DNA from: Blumeriella jaapii
Lineage: Eukaryota > Ascomycota > Leotiomycetes > Helotiales > Drepanopezizaceae
Assembly (NCBI GenBank): GCA_009599575.1
Contig: VWND01000008.1
Location: 1,544,975 to 1,608,974, forward strand
Direction: 5' to 3'
Length of the DNA stretch: 64,000 bases
Below the pieces are notes generated by a model. That model saw nothing but the letters and a program-made list of their open reading frames with translations, was not told where the DNA came from and searched no databases. Below, in pieces: positions 11,130 to 22,768 of the stretch. A program made the position numbers and the translations under genes. Numbering within the stretch: position 1 is the first letter of the stretch; every line of letters begins with the position of its first letter.

Positions 11130-12519
11130 AATTACGAAACCGAAAACTTTTATTTAATCGTATATTATTTAACTATTTTATTTAAATTATTTAATATGCC
11201 AAACTATTAGTTTAAATTATTTAAAAACCAGGTTTTCGATTATATTTTAGCCGATAAAAAGCTGTATAAAATAAAAAATAATATATACTAAAAACGCTTA
11301 GTAGTAAATAATAAGGCCGATAAGTTTTAAATTATAAAAAAAGCCTACGAAAAAGTGTTTTATAAAAGAGTTAAAGCCATTTATTACCGAATTAAAAACG
11401 ATTTTTAATAGAAAAAATGCTTCGAAAATTATAAAGCTTTCGTTAAAAATTGCATTTTTTGTTAAAAACGAAAGCTTGGCCGAAAAAAAAACCTATTATA
11501 TTCGACGTGGTTTTTTGGAATTTAAAAAAAAAAAAATTTCGATATTATACGCGTATTAATCACCGATCGGGGTTATATATGCTTTATATTTGTTATTAAC
11601 GATTTATTGAAATAGCTTAAAAGCCGATTTTTTCGAAACGCTATTTTCGAAATTATAGCGACTTTTTTTTTAAAAAAACGTGGTATATCGATACGGTTTG
11701 TTTAATAAATTAAACGTCGATAATAAATCCGAAAATAAAAGCGTTATCGAAACTTTTATAAAAAAATACGATATTTAGCGTATTTAAATTTCAGTTTATA
11801 ATTCGAAAAGCAACGGATCCGTAAAACGAAACTACAGAAATATTTTCGACGGCTTTTTAAAAGCTATTCGAAAAAGCTATAAACGTTAATCGCGGAAATT
11901 TTCGGAAATGTTTTTTGTTATACGTATATATATATACGCTTTTATTAAAATAATTCTATTTTTTATTTAATACGGCAAAAACGCTCGACTGCTTCTGAAA
12001 ATAAAATAATTTGTTTAAAAGCTTTATAACGTGATTAAAATAAAAACGAAAGCAAATTTATTAATAATAAAATTTAAACAGCTAAATTACCGCGATATAA
12101 ATATAAAAAAAATAATTCTAAAAAAAAAAAAATATAAAAAGGCAGCTAAAAAAGTTTGGAATAAAACCAAGGTTTTAAAAAAAACGTTAATTAAAAAAGG
12201 AAATCTGATTTTAATTTACGATATTCAGCGCGCTATTAATAAATCGGCCGATATTAAACTTAATTATAAATGGCTCGGACCTTACGAAGTATACAAAGCC
12301 GAATTGGATAAAAGCTATTATAAGCTTACGAAATTCGATGAAATAAAATTAAAAAAAACGTTCGCCGCCAACCGGTTAAAGCGATTTTATAAAAAAAACC
12401 AGCAAATCTATCCTCTGAACTCTGATTTAAACAGCGATTCCAGTTTTAGCGATTCCGACGACGATTCCGACCAAAGCGATTATATTTCTGAAAAAAAGAA
12501 ATTTTCTAGAAAAGTCTGA
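11130..12519 (+). pseudogene. Gypsy-2 integrase relic
   Basis: N-domain at about 11270-11465 ends FENYKAFVKNCIFC, the CC half of the HHCC finger with His changed. The core shows GISIRFV, then YNSKSNGSVKRNYRNIFDGF around 11800-11855, which is the AYN--ANG-VER-H segment carrying the catalytic Glu (now Lys). The C-domain is the longest open piece in the element: 12031-12519, 162 codons, with GNLILIYDIQRA, YKWLGPYEVYKAELDKSYYK and TFAANRLKRFYKK, matching GDLVL-YD---...-WRGPYRI...GTFAGNRLKRF. Its Ser/Asp-rich tail (NSDLNSDSSFSDSDDDSDQS) is low complexity. Confidence 0.82.
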
Positions 12520-12990
12520 AAACAACCGAACGGTGATTCCGCTGCTGAAAGCATAATTTAAATCGTAATTCCATTTATAACCGAAAAAAAAAAAGTATAT
12601 ATAAAATTGTTTATTAATTGTTTTTGCTATTTATTGTTTTTTTTTTTTGTATATTGTTTTATTATTTTTGTTTTGCTTTGCTTGTATACAACCTAATTAT
12701 TCTGTTTTATATATATTGTTTATTCTTAAGACCTTTTTCTATATTATTTGGAACATTTATTATATTTTTTTTTATTTAATTATATTTTTATTTATTAAAA
12801 CAAAAGCTTTATATATATTTAAGCCGTATATCTAATATATTTATATTGCTCGCATATTTTACGAAAACTATTTTTTATGCGTTTTATTATTTGTTATTTT
12901 CTGTACTATTTACTTTTTTCGTTATTTTAAATAAGTGTTTATCTGAACAGTTATAATTTATTAAAAAAATAGCATGCGGATTCCCGTGTC
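12520..12990. other. AT-rich stretch without recognisable gene
   Basis: T-rich sequence downstream of the Gypsy-2 integrase; probably its 3' non-coding part. A 62-codon open stretch (12647-12835) is Phe/Ile/Leu/Tyr-only and reflects base composition. No LTR could be recognised. Confidence 0.5.
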
Positions 12991-15640
12991 TTTTGGATAC
13001 AAATACCCTATAATCCCCGTACTTTTTTTTAATTACTTTTTAATAAATATAACATATCCTTTTGATTAATAAACCCATCGATATTATATCGTTTTTTAAA
13101 TAAAGCGTTGCTAAACTTAGCAAACTTATTTTTAATTTATTTTAAAACGGAATTATTATACGCAATTTTTCCGAATTTAAGCAGACGTATAATATCGTTA
13201 TTTTAAATTAATAAACAGTTTTCGTAAAAACATTTATAAAACAATTCGATATAATAATTAAAAATATTAACGAATTTTTATTCGATTATAAAAGCTTCGT
13301 TAAAATTGAATTCGTTTGCAAAAACTTTAATTACGACAAATTTCTGCTAAATTACGATAACGTTTAAAAGCTTTCGCCGAAGCAAAAAAAGCTCGAAATA
13401 ACAAAAAAAAAATAATAAATCGAATATTGCGTTTTCTGCCAAATCAACGAAGAAAAAATATTTAAAAATACGTTTTTAGCAAAATCACCGGTATTATTTT
13501 ATTTCGGCATTTCGCTCGTTTTTTCGAAACTATTACCTTTACGAAAAAAAAAGTCTGGATACTAAACGCTTATATTTTTAAAACGTAAGCTTTAAAAGCT
13601 AATAATCTAAAAGTTCGCAGATTTACAAGCTTTTTTATAATTATTTGCAAATTAATCGACGACGCTATGCAATCGTTAAAAAAAGTTTTAATCGGCTGCG
13701 AAATTTCAAATCTGATTTTTTTTCAAAGCAAAAAATTAAGCGTCGCTAAATACGGCATTTTTATATTAAAAAAAAAAACGACGTTATTCCGATATTTTAA
13801 ATTCACGATAACGAAAAAAACGAAAAAGCTAATATTATATTCGTTTAGTTCGAAAAAACATACGCGGTAGCAATTAATATTTCTAAAATAATTAAAATAA
13901 TTCGACGATTTTTATTTTCGATTATCGAAAACGAATCCGAAAACGAAATTAAAAGCGTAATAGCAAATAATCGCTTATTCGAATATAAAAAACTTATTAT
14001 ATTTATAAAAACGATTCCGGAAAAAATAAAAAAAAAAAACGTAAAAAAGCGCGCTAATATTTTCGAAATCTTTTTTATCCGGAAAAAAAAATTATTCGCG
14101 TCGCTAATAAAAAAGGTATCGCGAATAAAAACAGCCGGAAATCGACGCCGAGCTATAAGTTTTAAATTAATTAATAAAAAACGCGACGATTTTACGAAAT
14201 CAAATTTAAAAAACGCCGGCATTTCGAAAGGAAAAAATCCAAACGATTTTAAATCTAATTTCTCGAAATTAAATACGTAAATATCAAAAACGCTTGCTGC
14301 GTTTAAAAACGTCGTATTATTATTATTAATATTTTAAATTTTAATAAAAGCATTTAAGATTTCGATTATTATACGATTCGACCGAAAAAGCCTGAAAAAA
14401 AATATCGAAGTTATCGCGAAAGAAATTATATAAAAAGTATAAAATTAAATTATTTTATTTAAAACTTTCGCTTTCGATAACAAAACGATTTAAAAGTTTT
14501 ATTTCGATACTTTTATATAAAAACCAAATAAATCCGTCAGCTTTTTTTTTTTATTTCGAACGAAAATTAAATCAAGCTTTTTTCGGAAAATTGCAAATAT
14601 AATACGCTAAAACAAATAAAATTTTTTTTTAAAAACGATAACCCGTTTTTATTCGAGCTTTTTTTTGTTAAAAAACTCCGATTTTTTAATTTCGTTTTTA
14701 CGAATAACGTTAACGTTAAAAAAAACGGCAAGTTTTGCTATTTTTACGTATATTATTACGCGGCGTATTACGATTTAATTATAAAAAAAATTAATATTAT
14801 CGGCTTCGCTAATCGATTCGCTGTTATTAAAAATTCGGATTACGACGTGTTCGAAATTAATTTTAATAATTAATTTATATTCCGACGAAAAACTGCGAAA
14901 ATTATTTAAGCCCGTATTAAAGCTTATTTAAGCTACGCAAATTTTAAAACAGATTTTAAAATTTTCAGCGCGATTATAATACTCGATTAAAACGTAAAAA
15001 AATAAAAGCAATAAATATTTTTAAAAGCCGATTTTTTTGATTTTTCGACCGAAAATATATTTTAAAATTTATTTAAACTAAGCTGCGAATTCGTTAATTA
15101 CGTAAAGTTTTATAACGGAAAAAACAAGCTATTGCTGTATTTTATAAAAAAAAAATAATTATATATAAATATTATTTCCGACTGATTAAAACCTAAAAAG
15201 CGCTTATAATTTTTTTCGCTAATATATTTTATAGTTTTATTTAATAAGCTTTCAAAATACACTCCGGCTTTTATTTCGCTGTTTTAATTATTCGAAATTT
15301 TAAAAACTGCCGTTTCGTAGCATATTTTAACGTTCCGATCGCTTTAGGTTTCGCTGGCTCCGATCGTATTACGATTATAAAATTCGATATCGCCGATTTT
15401 AAAAAAAAAAAAAAATTCGAAAATCTTACCGACGCTATTTTCGATTATTACGTTCTGCTTATATTCGCATACAATTCGGAAATAATCGAAGCTTATTTGT
15501 AATTACACCACGACGCCAAGCTAATTAAAACCATTTAAAAAAGCCCAGTTTTTTCGTATTTTAGCGCGTTTAAAACAATAACCTCGGCTATTTTATCGGA
15601 TTACGAAACCGAAAGCTACGAAATAAAAAATAAAATAACC
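12990..15640 (+). pseudogene. Unrecognised RIP-degraded coding relic
   Basis: Plus-strand frames carry long, Lys/Asn/Phe/Ile-rich pieces with TAA/TAG interruptions, the same texture as the RIP-killed transposon genes nearby. Examples: CVFCQINEEKIFKNTFLAKS near 13430-13490; a long open piece about 13667-14280 spread over two frames with KTYAVAINISKIIKIIRRFL; KNGKFCYFYVYYYAAYYDLI and ANRFAVIKNSDYDVFEINF near 14720-14880; FVNYVKFYNGKNKLLLYFIK near 15085-15150; and SDRITIIKFDIADFKKKKK near 15360-15415. I cannot match these to RT, integrase, a DDE transposase or helicase. It ends abruptly at 15640 against module A. Whether it is one gene or several is not clear. Confidence 0.5.
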
Positions 15641-16034
15641 TAATATTATAAGCGAGAGAATTTTGGTGGTCACTAACGTTGGTAACCAGTTTTGGCAGAC
15701 CCTGGTGACCAACTTTCTTTGGTCACCAGGTCGGTTTTTTCGCAAAAATTGTTCGATTTGAAAAATAAAATTATATTCGTATTCAGCTTACTAATTAATA
15801 ATCTTTTGTACGCAAAAGCTTATAAATACGATTAATAAATTAAAAAGTGTAATAACCCCCCCTTCTAACCCTAATCTTGGCAGACCCTGGTACCCGACTT
15901 TTTTTGGTCATTAAATCGGTTTTTTCGCAAGAATTTTTCGATTTTAAAAATAAAATTAAATTCGTATTTAGCTTACAAATTATTAATATTTTATGCGCAA
16001 AAGCTTATAAATATTATTAATTAATAATAACGTT
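15641..16034 (+). repeat. ~180-bp subtelomeric repeat, 2 units (module A)
   Basis: Each unit has TTGGCAGACCCTGGT, TTGGTCACCAGGTCGGTTTT or a derivative, CGCAAAAGCTTATAAATA and a C-run. In the first unit CCTGGTGACC (15701-15710) and GGTCACCAGG (15721-15730) form a perfect 10-bp inverted repeat around a 10-base loop, followed by TCGG and T6. CTAACCCTAA at 15865-15874 equals 1.7 telomere repeats. The second unit is a diverged form leading into the 206-bp repeats. Confidence 0.85.
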
Positions 16035-16858
16035 ATTTAAGTCTCTACGAATTAACGCACGGACCAAAAATAACTTGGCTCCAAAGCCTAATTCTACAGC
16101 CTGCGGTATTCGTATTTACTAGTAAAACACCAGCCCATTTCTTAATAAAATCGTTCAATTCTTTTTATATTTGGGTTATTAATATTAAAACTTATTTAAT
16201 TCTTTTTATTTTGTACAATCGATCTATTACTAATCGCAATGCAAACGTTCTACGAATTAAAGCACGGACCAAGAATAACTTGGCTCCAAAGCCTAATTCT
16301 ACAGCCTGCGGTATTCGTATTTACTAGTAAAACACCAGCCCATTTCTTAATAAAATCGTTTAATTCTTTTTATATTTGGGTTATTAATATTAAAACTTAT
16401 TTAATTCTTTTTATTTTATACAATTCGATTTATTACTAATCGCAATGCAAACGTTCTACGAATTAAAGCACGGACCAAGAATAACTTGGCTCCAAAGCCT
16501 AATTCTACAGCCTGCGGTATTCGTATTTACTAGTAAAACACCAGCCCATTTCTTAATAAAATCGTTCAATTCTTTTTATATTTGGGTTATTAATATTAAA
16601 ACTTATTTAATTTCTTTTATTTTATACAATTCGATTTATTACTAATCGCAATGCAAACGTTCTACGAATTAAAGCACGGACCAAGAATAACTTGGCTCCA
16701 AAGCCTAATTCTACAGCCTGCGGTATTCGTATTTACTAGTAAAACACCAGCCCATTTTTTAATAAAATCGTTCAATTCTTTTTATATTTGGGTTATTAAT
16801 ATTAAAACTTATTTAATTTCTTTTATTTTATACAATTCGATTTATTATTAATCGCAAT
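16035..16858 (+). repeat. 206-bp tandem repeat, 4 units (module A)
   Basis: Unit starts at 16239, 16445 and 16651 plus one slightly diverged unit before. Each has GCACGGACCAAGAATAACTT, a CCTGCGGTATTCGTATTTAC block and an AT-rich half ending TCGATTTATTA. Every unit contains an ATG-started 66-codon frame (MQTFYELKHGPRITWLQ...) that stops 5 bases before the next ATG. Because 206 is not a multiple of three the frames cannot chain. I see no Kozak-like or other sign that they are genes. The last three units are almost identical, so amplification is recent. Confidence 0.9.
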
Positions 16859-17011
16859 GCAAACGTTCAGAAAATCGTGCACGATCGCAAAATTAAACTT
16901 TCGCTTAAACCCATATTCGTCTAATCCTTTATATACACAAAATAAACTTTAAAAAATTATATATTTTATATAATCTAGTCGATCGTATGCTTTCGGAACA
17001 AAAATCCTAAA

Positions 17012-17261
17012 GCATTTATGGTATAATGGTTAATGGTTTCTGTAGGTTCAATTCCTTCGTTACTTTATTAAGAATCCGTAAAGCCACGGGAAAAGGGTTG
17101 CTAGGCGTTCTGCTTTAATGCTCCGCCATTTTACTTATGGAACCTAGTTATTTGCAAATTCTATGGCTTCGGCCCGTGAATTGTCTTACGGGGTTTTGTA
17201 TTCAGGGTGAATAAGTATAAGTCGGTGTATCAGTCTGCCTTTTGCTGTAAGTGTCTTTTTT
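17012..17261 (+). ncRNA. Candidate Pol III transcript / SINE-like structured RNA, copy A
   Basis: A ~250-nt block conserved in all four modules and far less A+T-rich than its flanks. It starts with tRNA-like internal promoter boxes: A box TGGTATAATGG (17019-17029) and B box GGTTCAATTCC (17045-17055), only 15 bases apart, so not a whole tRNA. It ends at a T6 run (17256-17261), the usual Pol III stop. Inside are hairpins TCCGT/ACGGG and CCCGTG/TACGGG. The A box is RIP-changed (GTGTAGTGG in B and C). Function unknown; a tRNA-derived SINE head or a subtelomeric RNA are both possible. Confidence 0.55.
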
Positions 17262-17267
17262 GTAATT

Positions 17268-17375
17268 TAATTTAATTAATTAAAGTTTTCGAATAATTTA
17301 TTTAATTAAAGTTTTCGAATAATTTATTTAATTAAAGTTTTCGAATAATTTATTTAATTAAAATTATCGTTGCTA
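17268..17375 (+). repeat. ~26-bp AT tandem repeat (module A)
   Basis: Four near-identical units of AATTAAAGTTTTCGAATAATTTATTT-type sequence. Present at the same place in every module, between the RNA candidate and the helicase; C and D have a rearranged first unit. Confidence 0.85.
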
Positions 17376-17393
17376 TGGGCTACGCGAAAACTT

Positions 17394-18628
17394 GGTAAAC
17401 GTGATTATGTCCCAAAAACAGTGGGCCCAGCGGGAAGGCCAACGTGGCCGCACGTGGGAGGATGCACGGACCATTTACGATAAGAGATAAAAAAGCGGGG
17501 ACCTAAAAAAAGGCGGGGATCCAATATTTATCAATTGATTTGTGCGACTTTTTTTTTCTTATTTACAACCGTTCTGTTTTTCATCATCACCACGTTTTTA
17601 ACCCATCTCCCCCCCCTTTTTTCCTTCCCATCCTATTATTTTATTCGAAAGTTTATTTGCTAACTACGTTTAATAGAATACGCGTCGCGATTATATTACG
17701 ACGATTCGCACGTTACGCGTCGCGATTTCCGACGATTCGCACGCGCGCCGGTGTTATTTTCAACGCTCGATACGGCAGCCAATCCTTGCGTCCTTCCCGA
17801 TAATATCCAATATGTTTCTGTACGACAGTATTCCCTAGGATCGCAGACGCAAATCTGCCGACGATCGTGGCCGCAAACAAATGCGCAGCTCGAATAATTG
17901 CAATTAATACTGGCTCCTATGCGATAGCTGCTATAATACTAATAGAACATTCAATGCTTTTTAGTTCGAAAGCTCGCTTTTACGCTACGATAATATTCAT
18001 TATATTATTATACGACAGTATTTCTTTAAGATCGCAGGAAAACCATTATTAAAAGATTTGCCTACGTTCGTAGCGTATATAGAAAGCACTAAATTTATTA
18101 TCGCTGCTTCCGAAACTAGTATTTAGTATTATTATTACGGATAAAAGGCTCGGGACCTGTTTTTTTAAAATTATATTTATTATTTTCAACGTTCGATACG
18201 GCAGCCAATCCTTGCGTCCTTTCCGATAATATCCAATGTGTTTCTGTACGATAGTATTCCCTGGGGTCGCAAACGCAAATCTGCCGACGATCGTGGCCGC
18301 AAATAAGCGCGCAGCTCGAATAGTTGATTATAATATTAATAATAATATTATTCCAATACGGGGGGTTTAGAGAGCTGGCCCCCTAATTTTATTACAATAC
18401 GGGGGGTTTAGGGGGCTGGCCCCCCAATTTTATACAATTGATGGTGGTGGTAATAGTGGTGGTGGTGGTGATGATGGTGGGGAAGTGGGAGGTGCGAGGT
18501 GCGAGGGTATGGCTAAGAGATGGCTGAAGGGGTGGCAGGGGGGGTGGCAGAGGGGGTTTGGGGTGATAAGAAATAACGTAGGGTGGTCCGTGCACGACCC
18601 ACTGTTTTTGGGACATAATTCCGGTATC
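17394..18628. mobile_element. MULE-like non-autonomous DNA transposon (1235 bp)
   Basis: Present only in module A; in the other modules GCGAAAACTTTAAT is uninterrupted. Flanked by a 9-bp duplication CGAAAACTT (17385-17393 and 18629-18637). Ends are inverted: a perfect 22-bp arm at 17404-17425 (starting ATTATGTCCC) matches the reverse complement of 18598-18619; a second pair is GCACGGACCA (17464-17473) and TGGTCCGTGC (18585-18594). The interior has a 146-bp direct repeat (about 17755-17900 and 18180-18325), a GGGGGGTTTAG...GGCCCCC duplication near 18357-18426 and a GGT-rich tract near 18440-18560. No transposase frame, so non-autonomous. The 9-bp duplication suggests Mutator-like. Base composition is nearly normal, so it escaped heavy RIP. 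Confidence 0.82.
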
Positions 18629-18649
18629 CGAAAACTTTAATCAATTAAA

Positions 18650-18885
18650 GTTTTGAAAATTTTTCAAAACCACACACCACCCAAATTATCAAAACTCCCA
18701 AAACCCCCAAAACCTCCAAACCCCTAAAAAAAACCACCAAAACCTCCCAAAACCTCCAAAACCCCCAAAACTACCAAAACCACCAAAACTTCCAAAACTC
18801 CCAAAACTTCAAAAGCTCCCAAAACTTCAAAAACTTCAAAAACTTCAAAAATTTCAAAAACTTCAAAAACTTCAAAAAAACCCCT
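18650..18885 (+). repeat. Palindrome plus CCAAAA-type tract (module A)
   Basis: 18650-18670 is a perfect inverted repeat with arms GTTTTGAAAA and TTTTCAAAAC around one base. Then follow about 200 bases of CCAAAA/CTTCAAAA repeats, C-only on the pyrimidine side, up to the AT-rich leader of the helicase. Read in one frame it would encode Lys/Pro/Thr repeats, but its length is not kept in phase with the helicase ATG between modules, so I regard it as untranslated. Confidence 0.75.
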
Positions 18886-18951
18886 AAAAAAACTTATTTT
18901 TATTTTCTTCGAATTTCTTCGATTATTCGATTTTTTTTTAAAAAATTCGAT

Positions 18952-21815
18952 ATGTTAAACATTCAAGTATCTTCCACCCCTTTGATAAACAGCGCTAATA
19001 TTTATTATTTTAGTAACTTTCGTACTACTAACGATTTAAATCTTAAACAAGCGTTTTAAGATTTACTTGATTTTCAATTTTTATTTTATTATATAAATTT
19101 TGAATTATTGCTTTGTTTGTTTTGTAATTTATTTATTACTGGATTTGAACAATATATACGTAAAAACCATTTCCATTTAATTTCAAAAAACGATCGAAAT
19201 AAATTAATTAAACAAGGCTTAATTATTTATCAATCGTTAAAAATCGAATTTTTAAAAAACAGTTTAAAATTAATACGACTTTTTTTATTAAAATTCGATT
19301 TAAAACCTTTTCCAGAATTCGAAATATCGCAAAACAATTTTAAATGCGATTTTTGTTTTTTAATTTTAGCAAATCGTAAAATATCAAAAAACATATTAAA
19401 AAAATTCATACAAATAAAATCGAAATTATTATTGCAAATAATATTAATAAATATTATTCAATTGTAACTATTCAATCATTTGAAAAAAATAAATGGTATT
19501 TCGAAATTAAACAAATTGATAATTTAGTAAACGAAATCGAAGATAATATTTATTTTAATAAGATTTCAAAAGATTTACCATTTGATTTGTTAATAGCTTA
19601 AAATTTATTAATCGAAGAATTAAATTTAAAAGAATTTTTATTTTACGAAAATTTAAATTCGTTTTTAAAATAAATCTTAGCGATAATTTAACCAATTTTT
19701 AAGCAAAAACTCGATATGCTGAATTTATTTAAAATTATAAGCCGCAAGAATTATACGATTTATATGAATTATATAATCAAAATAAAAACGACGAATTAAT
19801 TAAATTTATAATCGATAATATTTAAGAAATTTTTTATTTAAGTTTAGATAAATTACTTAGATAAATAAAAGTTATTTAAATATTTTAAATAGTTTTGAGC
19901 CTAATAAAATAAGCAATAAAGAATTTAAAATATTATTTACATCGAAATTTCGCGTCGATTATTTTGCTTTTTTTAATAATTTTATTACTTTTTTCTTTCG
20001 TAATTATAATTTAAAATTATATAAAACTAGTAAACCGATTTTTAAAATCGATACAAAACTAGAAGAAAAAATTAACGATTTATTATTACAAGCGATTAAT
20101 TATATAAACGATCCAAAAATTAAAGTTTCATCGAAAAATTTCACAAAAACTATTAATCGAAATATAAATAAAGCTTATAATAATCGAATTTTAATCGACG
20201 ATTTATCGAGTAATAATTCTGAAATTAAATTCGATAATTCTATAAGCAATAAATCTATATTATCGGATGATAGCAATTTAAATAATATTAGTAATAATAG
20301 CAATACTTCGAATAATTCTTGGTTTTTTAAAAAATTATCAAACGTAGATACAGAGCAAAATTCTTATATTTCATTTTTAAAAAAATATAAAAATTCTGAA
20401 ACTGATCGTAATCCTTTGTTAATCGAATTTCAAAAATTATTAAATAATATTATTTTTGAAATTTTAATTCAAAAACAAAATTTAAATATATTCGAAAGTC
20501 CTATTAACGCTTATTTTGCAATTAAAAGTTTAAGATCTAATTTTATTTTACGAAATACTTTAGATTTATCTGGCTATTATTCTAAATTTATATATTACTC
20601 GCAATTAATATTTTTAAATAAAACTATAAATATTCTTGTTTGTAATTCTCAAAGTAATTTAAATAATATTTTAACTAAATTAATAAATAATTTTTTTAAA
20701 AATAATTCGAATACTGCATTAAGCGAATTGCTATTACACCGATCGTTTTGTTTTATTGTAAATAAAAATCTTTCAAGCAATAGTAATGTTACAATTCATA
20801 GTTTGACTAAAAATACAGTTAATTATAAAAACGTTGTTTTAAATATTAACAATTTGCGATTTGTATTTAAAAAATTAATTTTTAAAAACCGAGCAAATAT
20901 TAAAAAACGATTTTCTTTTTAATATTTCAGAAAGCGAATATAATCATATTACGTTAGCTGATTTTGCAAAATACGAAAATCGTAATAATACGACGCCTTT
21001 TTTATTTTTTAAAAATTTACATTCTAATAAAAAAGCAAACGATAAATGGTTATTTAATAAAGTTATTAAATCGTCAGAATTACGAGCTCGTTTTTATAAT
21101 TTTTCGAATCAAAAATTACAAATTAAACCCCAAGCAATTAAAGCTTATTTAAAATTAAATTTTCATTTAAAAAAGTTATTTTTAATTGATTTTTATTTAG
21201 ATTATGGTTTATTTATTCGAGGAACCGAACTTACTTCACTTAGAAGTTGTAATTCGCGTAAAGATAAAAGAGAATTATTTCTTGATATTAAAAATGGTTT
21301 ATTTATTATAAATATTAGTAAATTTAAATCGCAATATTTTAATGAAAAGCTAGCTTCGAATATAAAATATATTCTTTTAAAAGTTAGTACTTTAGTATTA
21401 TATTATATGGTTTTAGTAGAACCATTTATTAGAATATTAAATATTAATATTTCGGCGAATAATAATTAATATAAAACAGTTAATGCTTATTTTTTTTATA
21501 CAAACAAAAGATTTTTAAAATCGGCCGATATTTCTAATTATTTAAAATCATTTTGTTTAGTAAAAATTGGTCAATCTTTAACTATTCAAAAATATCGTCA
21601 AATTATTATAGCTATTATTAAATATTTTATAAAAGAAAATCTTGATATCAATTCTATTATATTAATTAATTCTAATAATTGTTTTACGAATAATAAGCTT
21701 CAAGCGAATCAAATGAATCATTCGTTAATAACTGAAGAATTAAATTATGGCCGTAATTCGAATATTTTCGAAAATACGCGAGGCGATTTGCAATCAAAGT
21801 ATTTACAATTTTGCC
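18952..21815 (+). pseudogene. Telomere-linked RecQ-type helicase relic, copy A (C-terminal helicase part missing)
   Basis: ATG at 18952 (GATATGTTAAACATTCAAGT) is the start shared with the other copies. Visible pieces in order: LLCLFCNLFITGFEQYIRKN (first C2H2 finger, one His changed to Tyr), FKCDFCFLILANRK (second finger), the Ser/Asn-rich linker near 20220-20320, and SGYYSKFIYYSQLIFLNKTI with HRSFCFIVNKNLSSNSNV (20570-20800), the last held in a 168-codon open piece 20416-20922. Gln codons are TAA, for example in AF-QDL near 19057 where copy C has CAA. The gene breaks off at 21815 after LQSKYLQFC, replaced by module B, so the ATPase domain is absent. Confidence 0.8.
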
Positions 21816-22768
21816 TAATATTATAAGCGAGAGAATTTTGGTGGTTACCAACGTTGGTAACCAGTCTTGGCAGACCCTGGTGACCAACTTTCTTTGGTCA
21901 TCAGGTCGGTTTTTTCGCAAAAATTATTCGATTTGAAAAATAAAATTATATTCGTATTTAGCTTACTAATTAATAATCTTTTGTACGCAAAAGCTTATAA
22001 ATACGATTAATAAATTAAAAAGTTGTAATAACCCCCCTTTTTAACCCTAATCTTGGCAGACTCTGGTAACCAACTTCTTTGGTCACCAGGTCGGTTTTTT
22101 CGCAAAAATTATTCGATTTTAAAAATAAAATAATATTTGTATTCAACTTATTAATTATTAATCTTTTGTACGCAAAAGCTTATAAATACGATTAATAAAT
22201 TAAAAAGTTGTAATAACCTTCCCTTCTAACTCTAATTTTGGCAGACTCTGGTAACCGACTTTTTTTGGTCACCAGGTCGATTTTTTCGCAAAAATTATTC
22301 GATTTGAAAAATAAAATTATATTTGTATTCAATTTATTAATTATTAATCTTTTTTATGCGCAAAAGCTTATAAATACGATTAATAAATTAAAAAGTTGTA
22401 ATAACCCTTCTCTTTAACTCTAATCTTGGCAGACTCTGGTAACCGACTTTTTTTGGTCACCAGGTCGGTTTTTTCGCAAAAATTATTCGATTTTAAAAAT
22501 AAATTTATATTTGTATTCAATTTATTAATTATTAATCTTTTATGCGCAAAAGCTTATAAATACGATTAATAAATTTAAAAGTTGTAATAACCCCCCTTTT
22601 TAACCCTAATCTTGGCAGACTCTGGTACCCGACTTTTTTTGGTTATTAAATCGGTTTTTTCGCAAGAATTTTTCGATTTTAAAAATAAAATTAAATTCGT
22701 ATTTAGCTTACAAATTATTAATATTTTATACGCAAAAGCTTATAAATATTATTAATTAATAATAACGT
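21816..22768 (+). repeat. ~180-bp subtelomeric repeat, 5 units (module B)
   Basis: Five units, each with TTGGCAGAC(T/C)CTGGTA, GGTCACCAGGTCGGTTTTTT or a RIP variant, and ACGCAAAAGCTTATAAATAC. CCTAA-type telomere remnants (TAACCCTAATCTTGGCAGAC) lie at each unit border, some altered to AACTCTAAT. The last unit is the diverged type that borders the 206-bp repeats in module A as well. Confidence 0.85.

Larger units (their letters stand above)
3650..12560 (+). mobile_element. Gypsy-2: Ty3/Gypsy element split by nested Gypsy-3
   Basis: Plus-strand pol relic in two pieces, 3650-3934 and 9993-12519. The first ends in the middle of RT; the second resumes with the RT catalytic segment in the same frame, and removing 3935-9987 plus one ATATT rejoins the frame without gain or loss. 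Downstream are RNase H, integrase zinc finger, integrase core and C-terminal domain. I saw no chromodomain, so it is a different lineage from Gypsy-3. Its gag, protease and 5' LTR are not in the window; a 3' LTR could not be defined in the AT-rich 12.5-13.0 kb zone. Confidence 0.8.
15641..21815 (+). other. Subtelomeric helicase module A
   Basis: First of four modules that share a 5' end TAATATTATAAGCGAGAG and the order 180-bp repeats, 206-bp repeats, tRNA-box RNA candidate, AT repeats, CCAAAA tract, TLH pseudogene. Its left neighbour is the unrecognised relic; its right end is a truncation inside the helicase gene, where module B begins. Uniquely among the four it carries a MULE-like element. 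Confidence 0.8.

Noticed and set aside
13845..14222. 125-codon minus-strand frame
   Set aside because: Opposite to the open plus-strand relic with the coherent Lys/Asn texture; its Phe/Ile composition is the complement.
17012..17100. Canonical tRNA gene
   Set aside because: A and B boxes are present but too close together, with no anticodon arm or acceptor stem; called a candidate Pol III element instead.
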